A stretch of DNA of 64,000 nt from an uncultured Muribaculaceae bacterium (GCA_958439725.1 CAUBWJ010000006.1:1-64000); one strand, 5' to 3'. Shown: positions 46,789 through 56,218, numbered from the stretch's first letter. The notes: generated by a model not told the origin, from the letters alone. Program-made: numbers and translations.

Positions 46789-48546
46789 ATGAAACTAACC
46801 GACATCAAGTCGCCGGCGGATATAAAGGCCCTCGGCATAAATGAACTTAACGAAATATGCGGTGAAATACGCAAATCCCTGTTAATGAAACTAAGCCGTC
46901 ACGGCGGCCATGTGGGCCCGAATCTGGGCATGGTGGAGATGTCGGTTGCGCTGCACTATGTGTTTGATTATCCTCAGGACAAGATTGTGTACGATGTGTC
47001 GCACCAGAGCTATGTGCACAAAATGCTCACAGGTCGAATGAAAGCATTTACCGACCCTGCGGAATATGACACGGTGACCGGATTCACCAATCCGGCCGAA
47101 AGTCCGGCCGACATATTTACCATAGGACATACATCGACGGGAGTGAGTCTGGCCGGAGGATTGGTGAAGGCCAGAAATCTTAAAGGGGGAACGGAAAGAA
47201 TAGTGGCCGTTGTGGGAGACGGCTCGCTCAGCGGAGGCGAGGCTTTCGAGGGGCTTAACGTGGCGGCAACTCTCAGCGGCAATTTCGTGATTGTGGTGAA
47301 TGACAATGATATGTCGATAGCCGAGAATCATGGCGGACTATACGAAAACCTCAAGCTTCTTCGCGATACCGACGGCAATGCGCCGCTCAACTATTTCAAG
47401 GCTCTCGGGCTGGACTACCGCTATGTGGCTTACGGCAACGACCTGAAATCGCTTATAGACGCCTTTGAGGAGGTGAAGAATCTTGATCACCCAGTGGTGG
47501 TGCATGTATGTACCCAAAAAGGAAAAGGATTTGCGCCCGCAGAGGCAAATAAAGAGGAATTTCATTTTTCGGGGCCGTTCGATATTCATTCGGGCCAGAT
47601 GCTTTATGTGGATGAAACGCCAGATTACGGCGATATAACAGCCGAACATCTGCTGAAGATGATGAAAGAGGACCCATCGGTGCTTGCCATCACTGCGGGT
47701 ACTCCCGGCGTGATAGGATTCACTCCCGAACGCAGGCATGAGGCAGGAAAGCAGTTTGAAGACGTCGGCATCGCCGAGCAGGAAGCGGTAGCGCTGGCAT
47801 CAGGCGTGGCACGTGGGGGTGGAAAGCCCTTCTTCGGAGTGGTAAGCTCATTCGTGCAGCGCGCCTACGACCAGCTTTCGCAGGACATGGCCATCAACGG
47901 CGCGCCGGCCGTGATAGGAATATTCTATGGGTCGGTGCTGGGAATGAATGACGTGACGCATCTGGGATGGTTTGACATCGCGCTTATAAGCAATATCCCC
48001 AATATAGTGTTCCTCGCTCCGACATGCCGCCAGGAATATCTGGCCATGCTTGACTGGGGAATGCGGCAGAATGAACATCCCGTGGTAATAAAACTGCCGG
48101 GCGGTGCCGTGGTGGACTGTGACCGGACGTTTGAAACGGACTATGATGTGCTGAACCGGTATGAAACCATACGGAAAGGCAATAAGGTTGCTCTTATCGG
48201 AGCCGGTACGTTCTTCAAGACGGCAATGGATGCGGCGGACTTGCTTAAAGATGCCGGAATCGAGGCGACAGTGATAAATCCACGCTATCTCAGCGGCCTT
48301 GACTGCGATACTCTCGAATCTCTCAAGAAAGATCATAATCTGGTTGTAACCATAGAGGACGGCATTCTTGATGGAGGCTGGGGAGAAAAAATAGCGCGTT
48401 ACTACGGCACTGACACGGAAATGATGGTGAAGTGCTATGGGCTTGAAAAGAAGTTCCTCGACCGGTATGACAGGAAACAGATTCTTCATGACAATCGCCT
48501 GACTGGTGCTCAGATAAGCCAGGATGTTAAAGAGTTACTTAAATAA
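46789..48546 (+). CDS. dxs: 1-Deoxy-D-xylulose-5-phosphate synthase
   Basis: A 585-residue transketolase-family enzyme joining pyruvate and glyceraldehyde 3-phosphate, using TPP. The N-terminal RHGGHVGPNLGMVEMSVALHYVFDYPQDKIVYDVSHQSYVHKMLTGR is typical of DXS. The TPP-binding motif is GDGSLSGGEAFEGLNVA with NDN later, and the catalytic glutamate lies in FEDVGIAEQEAVALASGVARGG. It is about 35-50 residues shorter than standard DXS, and motifs such as GDGAMTGG and DVGHQAYPHK are altered (GDGSLSGG, DVSHQSYVHK), so it may be the shorter paralogue found in some Bacteroidetes. DXP feeds isoprenoids, thiamine and pyridoxal. The structured element lies 14 bases upstream; a terminator follows. Confidence 0.85.
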   Translation: MKLTDIKSPADIKALGINELNEICGEIRKSLLMKLSRHGGHVGPNLGMVEMSVALHYVFDYPQDKIVYDVSHQSYVHKMLTGRMKAFTDPAEYDTVTGFTNPAESPADIFTIGHTSTGVSLAGGLVKARNLKGGTERIVAVVGDGSLSGGEAFEGLNVAATLSGNFVIVVNDNDMSIAENHGGLYENLKLLRDTDGNAPLNYFKALGLDYRYVAYGNDLKSLIDAFEEVKNLDHPVVVHVCTQKGKGFAPAEANKEEFHFSGPFDIHSGQMLYVDETPDYGDITAEHLLKMMKEDPSVLAITAGTPGVIGFTPERRHEAGKQFEDVGIAEQEAVALASGVARGGGKPFFGVVSSFVQRAYDQLSQDMAINGAPAVIGIFYGSVLGMNDVTHLGWFDIALISNIPNIVFLAPTCRQEYLAMLDWGMRQNEHPVVIKLPGGAVVDCDRTFETDYDVLNRYETIRKGNKVALIGAGTFFKTAMDAADLLKDAGIEATVINPRYLSGLDCDTLESLKKDHNLVVTIEDGILDGGWGEKIARYYGTDTEMMVKCYGLEKKFLDRYDRKQILHDNRLTGAQISQDVKELLK

Positions 48547-48560
48547 TATTAATCCGAATT

Positions 48561-48591
48561 GACCTGATGCGGGTTGATACCGCATCAGGTC
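48561..48591 (+). terminator. Terminator after dxs
   Basis: A perfect 12-bp stem GACCTGATGCGG (48561-48572) with 48580-48591 around a 7-base loop. The T-tract is short. Confidence 0.7.
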
Positions 48592-48619
48592 GCTATCCAA
48601 ACATAAACCAATCATTTAA

Positions 48620-50809
48620 ATGAAGAAACTTACAATGCTGTGCCTAAGCACTATGCTTTCGGTACCTATGCTCCTGGCTGATGTGGTACTCGTGGAAAAC
48701 GGGCAGCCCAAAGGCAGGATAGTCTGCGACACCTCGGCCGTGAACCGTCAGGGAGCGGAACTGTTGAAGAAATTTGTGAAGCGAATTAGCGGAGCCGAAC
48801 TTCCTATAGTGAAATCGGGGAGCGCTGTACGCAAGAACGATGTGGTGATAGGCCGGGGCGACACCTCGTCTCTCACCGAGGACGGTTTCCGTCTGAAGGA
48901 GGATAACGGAAAGCTGTTCATAAGCAGCGGCGGTGACAAAGGTGCCCTTTATGGAGTGGTGAGTTTACTTGAAGACAATCTTGGGGTGAACTATTACGGC
49001 GACAATGAGTATTCGTTCCAGCCGAGCAAGACAATAGTTCTGACAGGAGTGGACCGCTACGAAAATCCTGCGTTCCGTTATCGTCAGAGCCAGAGCTATG
49101 CGCTTTCTGACCCGGATTACAGGGCATTCATGCGCTTCGAAGAGCCGGCCGACGAGTTTGCCGGCGGCTATTGGGTACACACAATGAACAGGCTTTTGCC
49201 AAGTGATGTTTACGGAAAATCGCATCCCGAATATTATTCATATATAAACGGTGAGCGCCGTCCCGGACATGCAAGCCAGTGGTGCCTGAACAATCCCGAG
49301 GTGCTTGAAAAAGCTGTTGCGGCCATTGACTCCGTGTTCAAAGCCAATCCGGGTCGCAATATGATATCGGTGAGCCAAAACGACGGAAACTTCACCAATT
49401 GCGCATGCGAACTTTGCGCTGCAGTGGATTCGATAGAGGGGAGCCCGTCGGGTAACTTTGTACGTTTCCTCAACAAGCTGGCCGAACGTTTCCCCGACAA
49501 ACAGTTCTCCACGCTTGCCTATCTCTTTACAATGCATCCGCCTAAGGTTACCAAACCGCTGCCTAATGTCAACATCATGCTCTGCGACATTGACTGCAAA
49601 CGCGAGGTGCCACTGACCGACAACGCCAGCGGCCAGGACTTCATGAAGGCACTTGAGGGATGGAGCAAGATTTCCGATAATATTTTCGTGTGGGATTACG
49701 GCATCAACTTCTCCAACACATCCACTCCTTTCCCAAACTTCCCGATACTTCAGAAAAATATCCAGACATTCCGCGACCATCACGTGAAGATGCATTTCTC
49801 GCAGATAGCAGGTTACCGTGGCGGCGATTTCTCGGAGATGCGCGCATGGATGGTGAGTAAGCTCATGTGGAATCCGGAGGCCGATTCCGATTCGCTTATG
49901 AGAGCGTTCATGAAAGACTATTATGGAGAGGCCGCTCCTTATATATATGATTACGAGAAACTGCTGGAAGGCGGTCTGCTCGCGTCGAACCGCGATCTGT
50001 GGATATATGATTCGCCGGTTTCGCACAAGGACGGAATGCTTAATCAGAAGCTAATAAAGCGTTACGACGAGCTCTGGGACAAGGCGGAGAAGGCTGTGGC
50101 CGGTGACAGCGCGCGGCTTGCAAGAGTGCAGCGGTCACGGCTTCCACTTCAGTACAGCAAGCTTGAGATTGCCCGCTCGAACGGCATTACGGATGTGGCT
50201 GCAACGGAGAATATGCTTGAGGATTTCAGGAAGAAGGCTGACCATTACGGACTGAAATACCTGAATGAAAACGGCAATACGCCCGGAGAATATTGCGAGC
50301 TGTTCAGAACAAGATATCTTCACGAGCCTGGCTTCAACAAGGCCCGCGGAGCCAAAATCAATTTTATAGAAGGCCCGGATAAAAAATATGCGGCCCTTGG
50401 CGAAACAGCTCTTACCGACGAACTGTTCGGCGGCTCAAACTTCATAGAAGGCTGGGTTGGCTGGGAAGGAAGAGACGGCTCATTCGTGGTGGATCTTGGA
50501 AAGGAAACGGAATTCAGTCATGTGGGGGCAGATTTCCTGCATCAGATTGGCGGTTGGGTGCTTCTGCCCGAGAAAATCAATGTTTCCATATCGGATGACG
50601 GAAAGGCATTCAAAGAAATCGGGGAGGACGCCCGTGAAGAAGACCGTACACCCTCGATTAAGTTCGTGGAATTTGCCGTGGATACACCGGCGCCTGTTAA
50701 AGCGCGTTATGTTAAAATGGATGTTACAGGAACAAAGATGTGCCCCTCGTGGCATTTCGGAGTAGGGCATCCGTCGTGGTTCTTCATGGATGAGGTGATA
50801 GTAAAATGA
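48620..50809 (+). CDS. DUF4838 glycoside-hydrolase-like secreted protein
   Basis: A 729-residue protein with a signal peptide (MKKLTMLCLSTMLSVPMLLA). Residues 20-140 resemble the N-terminal domain of alpha-glucuronidases (RQGAELLKKFVKRISGAELPIVKSG... GDKGALYGVVSLLEDNLGVNYYG). The middle is DUF4838, a TIM-barrel-like region (HTMNRLLPSDVYGKSHPEYYSYINGERRPGHASQWCLNNPEV; MISVSQNDGNFTNCACELCAAVD). Residues about 600-729 look like an F5/8-type carbohydrate-binding domain (GSNFIEGWVGWEGRDGSFVVDLGKETEFSHVGADF... ISDDGKAFKEI). A role in degrading a host or dietary glycan is likely; the substrate is unknown. No Sus-type genes are near. It follows the dxs terminator by 28 bases and no -7 box was found. 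Confidence 0.82.
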   Translation: MKKLTMLCLSTMLSVPMLLADVVLVENGQPKGRIVCDTSAVNRQGAELLKKFVKRISGAELPIVKSGSAVRKNDVVIGRGDTSSLTEDGFRLKEDNGKLFISSGGDKGALYGVVSLLEDNLGVNYYGDNEYSFQPSKTIVLTGVDRYENPAFRYRQSQSYALSDPDYRAFMRFEEPADEFAGGYWVHTMNRLLPSDVYGKSHPEYYSYINGERRPGHASQWCLNNPEVLEKAVAAIDSVFKANPGRNMISVSQNDGNFTNCACELCAAVDSIEGSPSGNFVRFLNKLAERFPDKQFSTLAYLFTMHPPKVTKPLPNVNIMLCDIDCKREVPLTDNASGQDFMKALEGWSKISDNIFVWDYGINFSNTSTPFPNFPILQKNIQTFRDHHVKMHFSQIAGYRGGDFSEMRAWMVSKLMWNPEADSDSLMRAFMKDYYGEAAPYIYDYEKLLEGGLLASNRDLWIYDSPVSHKDGMLNQKLIKRYDELWDKAEKAVAGDSARLARVQRSRLPLQYSKLEIARSNGITDVAATENMLEDFRKKADHYGLKYLNENGNTPGEYCELFRTRYLHEPGFNKARGAKINFIEGPDKKYAALGETALTDELFGGSNFIEGWVGWEGRDGSFVVDLGKETEFSHVGADFLHQIGGWVLLPEKINVSISDDGKAFKEIGEDAREEDRTPSIKFVEFAVDTPAPVKARYVKMDVTGTKMCPSWHFGVGHPSWFFMDEVIVK

Positions 50810-50858
50810 AGTGAGAACCACGGATGTTACAAATATGTGTCCAAATAAAAGTTAATTG

Positions 50859-50866
50859 TATTTTTG
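50859..50866 (+). promoter_or_regulatory. Orphan -7 box TATTTTTG
   Basis: Consensus -7 box, with TGTG (50836-50839) 19 bases upstream, not followed by a plausible gene. The 442-base gap at 50810-51251 holds this box, AT-rich sequence, a GC-rich hairpin at 51114-51160 and the promoter of the next gene. Confidence 0.35.
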
Positions 50867-50872
50867 CTCATT

Positions 50873-51160
50873 CGCAGAGGTTATGTGCATTAAATTCGGG
50901 TAATAATCTGTGATGCAATGGTTACACTGCTTATGTGGCTAATGAAGATTTCTGAATGTTAAAAAGATTGATTAAATATTTTCAATAATTAACACGCATT
51001 AACCAAGCGCTTTTTTAGCCTAACAAATTGTAGCTGAAATGAGATATTGAAAACCGAAGTGTAATCAATTGTTAAAGCAAAACATGTAAATTCACTTTTA
51101 TTTAAATTTATAAATACCCGACGGCCGACACATTTATATGGATGTCGGCCGTCGGTGTAT
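50873..51160 (+). ncRNA. Possible small RNA
   Basis: Bounded by an orphan -7 box and a GC-rich hairpin, with no convincing coding frame on either strand. Only position supports it; no known RNA family was recognised. Confidence 0.2.
51114..51160. terminator. GC-rich hairpin upstream of the NlpC/P60 gene
   Basis: CCGACGGCCGACA (51118-51130) pairs perfectly with 51143-51155; ATAC/GTAT extends it by 4 bp past one bulge. It lies just before the promoter at 51168-51199. There is no T-tract, so it is either a terminator for an upstream RNA or a regulatory site. Confidence 0.6.
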
Positions 51161-51167
51161 CCGGGCG

Positions 51168-51199
51168 TTTTCAGATAAAAAACAAGTGTAGTATCTTTG
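51168..51199 (+). promoter_or_regulatory. Promoter of the NlpC/P60 gene
   Basis: TATCTTTG (51192-51199) with TTTTC (51168-51172) 19 bases upstream; the leader would be about 46 bases. Confidence 0.6.
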
Positions 51200-51251
51200 T
51201 ATTGGAAAATCAATTGAAATCCGAGTTGATTTTGCCCAAATAATAACCGTC

Positions 51252-51890
51252 ATGAAAAAAATAGCCCTTCTCATATCAGCGCTGATTGTCGCATCAATTT
51301 CATTCGCGAAGCCTGTGCCCGCGCCTGATCATCGTTCAGGTTCGAATGAAAAAGCCGTAAAAAGCACCTCGGAGCTTTTCCGCACCGATTCCAACGGCGA
51401 CATGCTGATGCCTTCATTTGAAGAACTGCTTGGTGAGCCGATAGATAATCTCGGTAGAACAGGCGGAAATGAGGCTCTCAAAGATGAGCTTGTTTCGTTT
51501 GCCAAGAATTATCTCGGTATACGATATCGCCGTGGCGGCAAGACGCCGAAGGGATTTGACTGCTCGGGTTTCACCAGCTTTGTGTTCAGAAACTTCGGTT
51601 TTCCGATTGATCCGGGTTCACGTACACAGGCCCTTCAGGGCAGAAGGGTGAGCCTGTCGCAGGTAGAAGTAGGCGATCTGATGTTCTTCAGTGGCCGACG
51701 CGGCGGCAAGACGGTGGGTCACGTGGGGATGGTTGTAGAAGTCAACGACGAGACCGGTGTGATTAAATTCATACATTCAGCCACAAGCAAGGGTATAACC
51801 ATCCAGAGCTTTCCCGACGGAGGATATTACAGCAATCGTTTTCTTCACGCGCAGCGTGTGATAGAGCCGGAAATGGTTGCATCAAGATAA
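51252..51890 (+). CDS. NlpC/P60 (C40) peptidoglycan hydrolase
   Basis: A 212-residue secreted endopeptidase with signal peptide MKKIALLISALIVASISFA. The C40 catalytic residues are visible: Cys near residue 104 in GFDCSGFTSFVF, His in VGHVGMVVEV, and a second His in FIHSATSKG. The linker of about 50 residues before the catalytic domain has no SH3 or LysM module. It should cut D-gamma-glutamyl-meso-diaminopimelate bonds of peptidoglycan, in turnover or remodelling. It stands alone between its own promoter and a strong terminator. Confidence 0.92.
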   Translation: MKKIALLISALIVASISFAKPVPAPDHRSGSNEKAVKSTSELFRTDSNGDMLMPSFEELLGEPIDNLGRTGGNEALKDELVSFAKNYLGIRYRRGGKTPKGFDCSGFTSFVFRNFGFPIDPGSRTQALQGRRVSLSQVEVGDLMFFSGRRGGKTVGHVGMVVEVNDETGVIKFIHSATSKGITIQSFPDGGYYSNRFLHAQRVIEPEMVASR

Positions 51891-51927
51891 GAAATGCAAT
51901 AAAGACAAAATCATAGAAAATAGTTAA

Positions 51928-51967
51928 GGCATCGCGTCGCTTTCTGTCCGGGAAGCGACGCGATGCC
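51928..51967 (+). terminator. Terminator after the NlpC/P60 gene
   Basis: A perfect 15-bp stem (51928-51942 with 51953-51967) around a 10-base loop, 37 bases after the stop codon. Confidence 0.85.
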
Positions 51968-52044
51968 GTTATGGCGTGAGGGGGAGGTGCCATTTAACGT
52001 CTCTGAGTCTCAGGCAGATTATTAAGTAGCCTATAGCAACACAG

Positions 52045-52074
52045 CCTGCAAAAAGGGAGGCAAATATTTGCAGG
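52045..52074. promoter_or_regulatory. Dyad overlapping the mutA -33 box
   Basis: CCTGCAAA (52045-52052) and TTTGCAGG (52067-52074) form a perfect 8-bp inverted repeat with a 14-base spacer. The right arm contains the -33 TTTG, and the palindrome CAAATATTTG (52061-52070) overlaps it. A repressor site is plausible. Confidence 0.45.
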
Positions 52075-52097
52075 GAGCATAAAGTTTGCTAAATTTG
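52067..52097 (+). promoter_or_regulatory. Promoter of mutA-mutB
   Basis: TTTG (52067-52070), exactly 19 bases, TAAATTTG (52090-52097): a full consensus. The leader is about 65 bases. Confidence 0.8.
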
Positions 52098-52168
52098 CAA
52101 CATAAACGGGCTTATAGGTTCATGTTGACCTTAAGTAATTGTCTAAAATACCATTAAGTTTACCTAAT

Positions 52169-54028
52169 ATGACCCAAGAGAGAGAAAAACTATTTGACCA
52201 GTTTCCTCCCGTGTCCACCGAAGAGTGGCGCGCGAAAGTAGAGGCAGACCTGAAAGGGGCTCCTTTTGATAAAAAACTGGTATGGAGAACCAACGAAGGT
52301 TTCAACGTACAGCCAATGTACAGGGCAGAAGACACAGCCAATCTTGAAACCACCGATTCCCTTCCGGGAGAATATCCTTTCGTCCGCGGAACACGCACAA
52401 ACAACGACTGGCTTCCCCGGCAGGAAATCATAGCCGACAGTGCCGAAGAAGCAAACAAGAAGGCGCTCGACGTTCTGGGAAAAGGCATCGTTTCACTCGG
52501 CTTCAAGGCCAAAGAAGCCACCGCTGAAGAAATCAAGACACTCCTTTCGGGCATAGACCTGGAGAAAACGGAGGTCAACTTCACCTGTTGTCCCCGCAAG
52601 GCCATCCAGCTGGCCAATGCGCTTGCAGAGGTGCTGAAAGCCGAAGGAAAAGAAAAGCTGTTCAAAGGCTCGATTGATTTCAATCCTTTCAAGAAAGCAT
52701 TGAAACATGGCGTGGCATTCCCCGGCGACATTGCCCAGATGGGTGCCGACATGATAGCCGCGGTGAAAGATGTGCCGGGAGTGAAAGTGCTTGCTGTGGA
52801 TTCCGTGATGCTCAGCAATGCCGGTGCCTATATCTATCAGGAACTCGGATATGCCCTGGCATGGGGCGCAGAATGGCTCACGCTTCTTACTGAAAAAGGG
52901 CTGAGCGTTGATGAAATCGCCTCGCGCGTGAAATTCAATATGGGCGTATCGAGCAACTTCTTCATGGAACTTGCGAAATTCCGCAGCGCACGCATGCTGT
53001 GGGCCCAGATTGTAAAGCAGTACAATCCTGCGTCGGATGATGCCTGCAAACAGACCGTGCATGCTGTAACCTCGCGTTTCAACCAGACAATATATGATGC
53101 GCACGTGAACCTTCTGCGCAGCCAGACTGAATGTATGTCGGCCGCTCTTGCTGGAGTGGATTCCATAACTGTAACACCTTTCGATGTCCCCTACAAGGTG
53201 CCCGATGACTTCTCGGAGCGCATAGCCCGCAACCAGCAGTTCCTGCTGAAAGAGGAAAGCCATCTTGACAAGGTGGTTGACCCGGCAGGTGGCAGCTACT
53301 ATGTGGAGACACTTACCGTAGCGATAGCACGCGAGGCCTGGAAACTGTTCCTCGAGGTAGAGGACAAGGGCGGATTCCTTGTGTGCGTGAACGACGGCAC
53401 CGTACAGGCCGCTATCCGAGAGGCATCGGCCAAACGTCACACCGACGTGGCACGTCGCAAAGAAATCCTGCTCGGTACCAACCAGTATCCCAATATCAAC
53501 GAAACAGCGGCTCAAAAAATTGAGACTACAGGCTGCGGTTGCGGATGTCACCACCACGACAAGGAAGAGGAGACTTGCGGTAACGGCGGACTTCCGACAG
53601 AACGCGCCGCAAGCGATTTCGAGGCTTTACGTCTTGCCACCGAGGCCGCTTCGAACCGTCCGAAAGTGTTTATGCTGACAATCGGCAACCTTGCAATGCG
53701 TCTGGCCCGTGCGCAGTTCTCAACCAATTTCTTCGGATGTGCCGGTTATGAGATAATAGACAATCTCGGCTTTGAGACAGTGGAGCAGGGTGTTGATGCG
53801 GCTCTTGCCAAGGGTGCCGATGTTGTGGTACTTTGCTCGAGCGACGACGAGTATGCCACTCTCGCCCCGGAAGCCTTCAAATATCTCGACGGCCGTGCCG
53901 AGTTTGTGGTAGCAGGCGCTCCCGCATGCACCGACGACCTCAAGGCCCAGGGCATCGAGAACTTTGTGCATGTGCGCTGCAATGTGCTTGAAACCCTTCA
54001 GGCATTCAATGCCAAACTTCTCAAATAA
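52169..54028 (+). CDS. mutA: Methylmalonyl-CoA mutase small subunit
   Basis: From ATG 52169 the protein has 619 residues; an in-frame TTG at 52139 is less likely. It is the catalytically inactive partner of MutB. The TIM-barrel domain is clear (EEWRAKVEADLKGAPFDKKLVWRTNEGFNVQPMYR; VDPAGGSYYVETLTVAIAREAW). The C-terminal cobalamin-binding-like domain lacks DxHxxG, as usual in this subunit. Between the domains, near residue 455, sits a cysteine/histidine cluster (CGCGCHHHDKEEETCG) that I do not know from other MutA proteins. With MutB it interconverts succinyl-CoA and methylmalonyl-CoA in propionate formation. It precedes mutB by 37 bases and has a strong promoter with a dyad. Confidence 0.93.
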   Translation: MTQEREKLFDQFPPVSTEEWRAKVEADLKGAPFDKKLVWRTNEGFNVQPMYRAEDTANLETTDSLPGEYPFVRGTRTNNDWLPRQEIIADSAEEANKKALDVLGKGIVSLGFKAKEATAEEIKTLLSGIDLEKTEVNFTCCPRKAIQLANALAEVLKAEGKEKLFKGSIDFNPFKKALKHGVAFPGDIAQMGADMIAAVKDVPGVKVLAVDSVMLSNAGAYIYQELGYALAWGAEWLTLLTEKGLSVDEIASRVKFNMGVSSNFFMELAKFRSARMLWAQIVKQYNPASDDACKQTVHAVTSRFNQTIYDAHVNLLRSQTECMSAALAGVDSITVTPFDVPYKVPDDFSERIARNQQFLLKEESHLDKVVDPAGGSYYVETLTVAIAREAWKLFLEVEDKGGFLVCVNDGTVQAAIREASAKRHTDVARRKEILLGTNQYPNINETAAQKIETTGCGCGCHHHDKEEETCGNGGLPTERAASDFEALRLATEAASNRPKVFMLTIGNLAMRLARAQFSTNFFGCAGYEIIDNLGFETVEQGVDAALAKGADVVVLCSSDDEYATLAPEAFKYLDGRAEFVVAGAPACTDDLKAQGIENFVHVRCNVLETLQAFNAKLLK

Positions 54029-54065
54029 ATGAATCTCACCCAACACTTTCAAAAATCATTTTGAC

Positions 54066-56198
54066 ATGAGACCTGATTTTAAGACAATAGATATTACGAA
54101 AGATGCTTTCGGAGCACACAATGTGCCGGAAGCCGCGGGTGAAGAATGGCTTACTCCCGAGCTTATACCCGTAAAACCGATATATACCAAAGCCGACCTC
54201 GAGGGTCTGGAGCATCTGAACTATGTTTCCGGTATTCCTCCGTTCCTTCGCGGCCCGTACAGCGCCATGTATCCGCTGCGCCCCTGGACCATCCGTCAGT
54301 ATGCCGGATTCTCCACCGCAGCAGAGTCAAACGCCTTCTACCGCCGCAACCTTGCCGCCGGACAGAAGGGCCTTTCAGTGGCTTTCGACCTTGCCACACA
54401 CCGCGGATATGACGCAGACCATCCCCGTGTGGTAGGTGACGTGGGCAAAGCCGGCGTATCAATCTGTTCGCTTGAGGACATGAAGGTGCTTTTCGACGGC
54501 ATACCTCTGAACAAGATGTCGGTTTCCATGACTATGAACGGTGCAGTGCTTCCCGTGCTCGCATTCTATATCAACGCGGGTCTGGAGCAGGGCGCCAAGC
54601 TTGAGGAGATGGCTGGAACCATCCAGAACGATATCCTCAAGGAATTCATGGTGCGTAACACATATATCTATCCCCCCGAGTTCTCGATGCGCATAATAGC
54701 CGACATATTCGAGTATACTTCCCAGAATATGCCGAAGTTCAACAGCATCTCGATTTCGGGCTACCACATGCAGGAAGCCGGCGCCACCTGCGACATCGAG
54801 CTCGCCTACACGCTTGCCGACGGTCTGGAGTATCTGCGTGCGGGTGTGAATGCCGGAATGGATATCGACTCATTCGCACCGCGCCTCTCGTTCTTCTGGG
54901 CCATTGGCATGAACTACTTCATGGAGGTTGCCAAGATGCGTGCCGCACGCATGCTCTGGGCTAAGATTGTAAAGCAGTTCAATCCCAAGAATCCCAAATC
55001 GCTTGCTCTGCGCACCCACTCACAGACATCCGGCTGGTCACTTACCGAGCAGGATCCTTTCAACAACGTGGGACGTACATGTATAGAGGCAATGGGCGCC
55101 GCGCTCGGCCATACCCAGAGCCTTCATACCAACGCTCTCGACGAGGCCATAGCGCTTCCCACCGACTTCTCGGCACGTATAGCCCGCAACACCCAGATAT
55201 ATATCCAGGAGGAGACCATGGTCACCAAGCAGGTGGATCCGTGGGGCGGCAGCTACTATGTGGAGGCTCTTACCAATGAGATCGCTCACCGTGCATGGGA
55301 GCATATCCAGGAAATCGAGAAACTCGGAGGCATGGCCAAGGCCATAGAGACCGGTCTTCCCAAGCTGAAGATTGAAGAGGCTGCTGCGCGTACGCAGGCA
55401 CGCATCGACTCCGGCCGACAGACCATCGTGGGTATAAACAAGTACCGTCTTGAGCATGAGGATCCGATCGATATCCTTGAGATTGACAATACCGAGGTGC
55501 GCAAGGAGCAGATTGAACGCCTGAACGATGTCAAGGCACATCGCGATGAAGCAAAGGTGAAAGAAGCTCTTAAAGCCATTACCGAGTGCGTGAGAACCAA
55601 GGAAGGCAATCTTCTGGATCTGGCCGTGAAAGCAGCCGGACTGCGCGCAACGCTCGGCGAGATTTCGGATGCCTGCGAAGAAGTAGTAGGCCGATACAAA
55701 GCTGTAATCAAAACCATATCAGGAGTGTATTCAAACGAATCCAAGAACGATCCCGACTTTGAGAAAGCACGGGAAATGACGGCTGAATTTGCAAAGCGTG
55801 AAGGCCGTCAGCCTCGAATCATGATAGCCAAGATGGGTCAGGACGGTCACGACCGCGGAGCCAAGGTGGTTGCCACAGGTTATGCCGACTGCGGTTTCGA
55901 CGTGGACATGGGCCCGCTCTTCCAGACGCCGGCCGAAGCCGCCCGTCAGGCTGTGGAGAACGACGTTCATATTCTCGGCGTAAGCTCACTTGCAGCCGGA
56001 CACAAGACTTTGATTCCGCAGGTGATCGAAGAGCTTAAGAAACTCGGCCGCGAGGATATCATGGTGACGGCAGGCGGTGTAATCCCCGCACAGGATTACG
56101 ACTTCCTATACAAGGCAGGTGTGGCAGCCATATTCGGTCCCGGTACCCGCATTCCTTCCTCGGCAATAAAGATGCTCGAGATACTTATGGCAGAGTAA
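54066..56198 (+). CDS. mutB: Methylmalonyl-CoA mutase large subunit
   Basis: A 710-residue adenosylcobalamin-dependent enzyme. Substrate-binding and barrel motifs include [72 protein letters not shown] and [42 protein letters not shown]. The C-terminal B12 domain has the ligand histidine in DGHDRGAK (near residue 595), then [15 protein letters not shown] and [27 protein letters not shown]. No meaB chaperone or epimerase gene is adjacent. No cobalamin riboswitch was recognised upstream of the operon. Confidence 0.97.
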   Translation: MRPDFKTIDITKDAFGAHNVPEAAGEEWLTPELIPVKPIYTKADLEGLEHLNYVSGIPPFLRGPYSAMYPLRPWTIRQYAGFSTAAESNAFYRRNLAAGQKGLSVAFDLATHRGYDADHPRVVGDVGKAGVSICSLEDMKVLFDGIPLNKMSVSMTMNGAVLPVLAFYINAGLEQGAKLEEMAGTIQNDILKEFMVRNTYIYPPEFSMRIIADIFEYTSQNMPKFNSISISGYHMQEAGATCDIELAYTLADGLEYLRAGVNAGMDIDSFAPRLSFFWAIGMNYFMEVAKMRAARMLWAKIVKQFNPKNPKSLALRTHSQTSGWSLTEQDPFNNVGRTCIEAMGAALGHTQSLHTNALDEAIALPTDFSARIARNTQIYIQEETMVTKQVDPWGGSYYVEALTNEIAHRAWEHIQEIEKLGGMAKAIETGLPKLKIEEAAARTQARIDSGRQTIVGINKYRLEHEDPIDILEIDNTEVRKEQIERLNDVKAHRDEAKVKEALKAITECVRTKEGNLLDLAVKAAGLRATLGEISDACEEVVGRYKAVIKTISGVYSNESKNDPDFEKAREMTAEFAKREGRQPRIMIAKMGQDGHDRGAKVVATGYADCGFDVDMGPLFQTPAEAARQAVENDVHILGVSSLAAGHKTLIPQVIEELKKLGREDIMVTAGGVIPAQDYDFLYKAGVAAIFGPGTRIPSSAIKMLEILMAE

Positions 56199-56218
56199 TT
56201 CCGTATTAAGTCATTTTG

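Noticed and set aside
50989..51213. Minus-strand frame of 74 codons before the NlpC/P60 gene
   Set aside because: It crosses a GC-rich hairpin and the promoter of the next gene and has no start signals.
52020..52168. Cobalamin riboswitch before mutA
   Set aside because: The leader after the predicted start is about 65 bases and lacks the B12-box and the size of a cobalamin aptamer.
52493..53557. Open frame of 354 codons antisense to mutA
   Set aside because: mutA is certain on the plus strand; the antisense translation lacks any domain.
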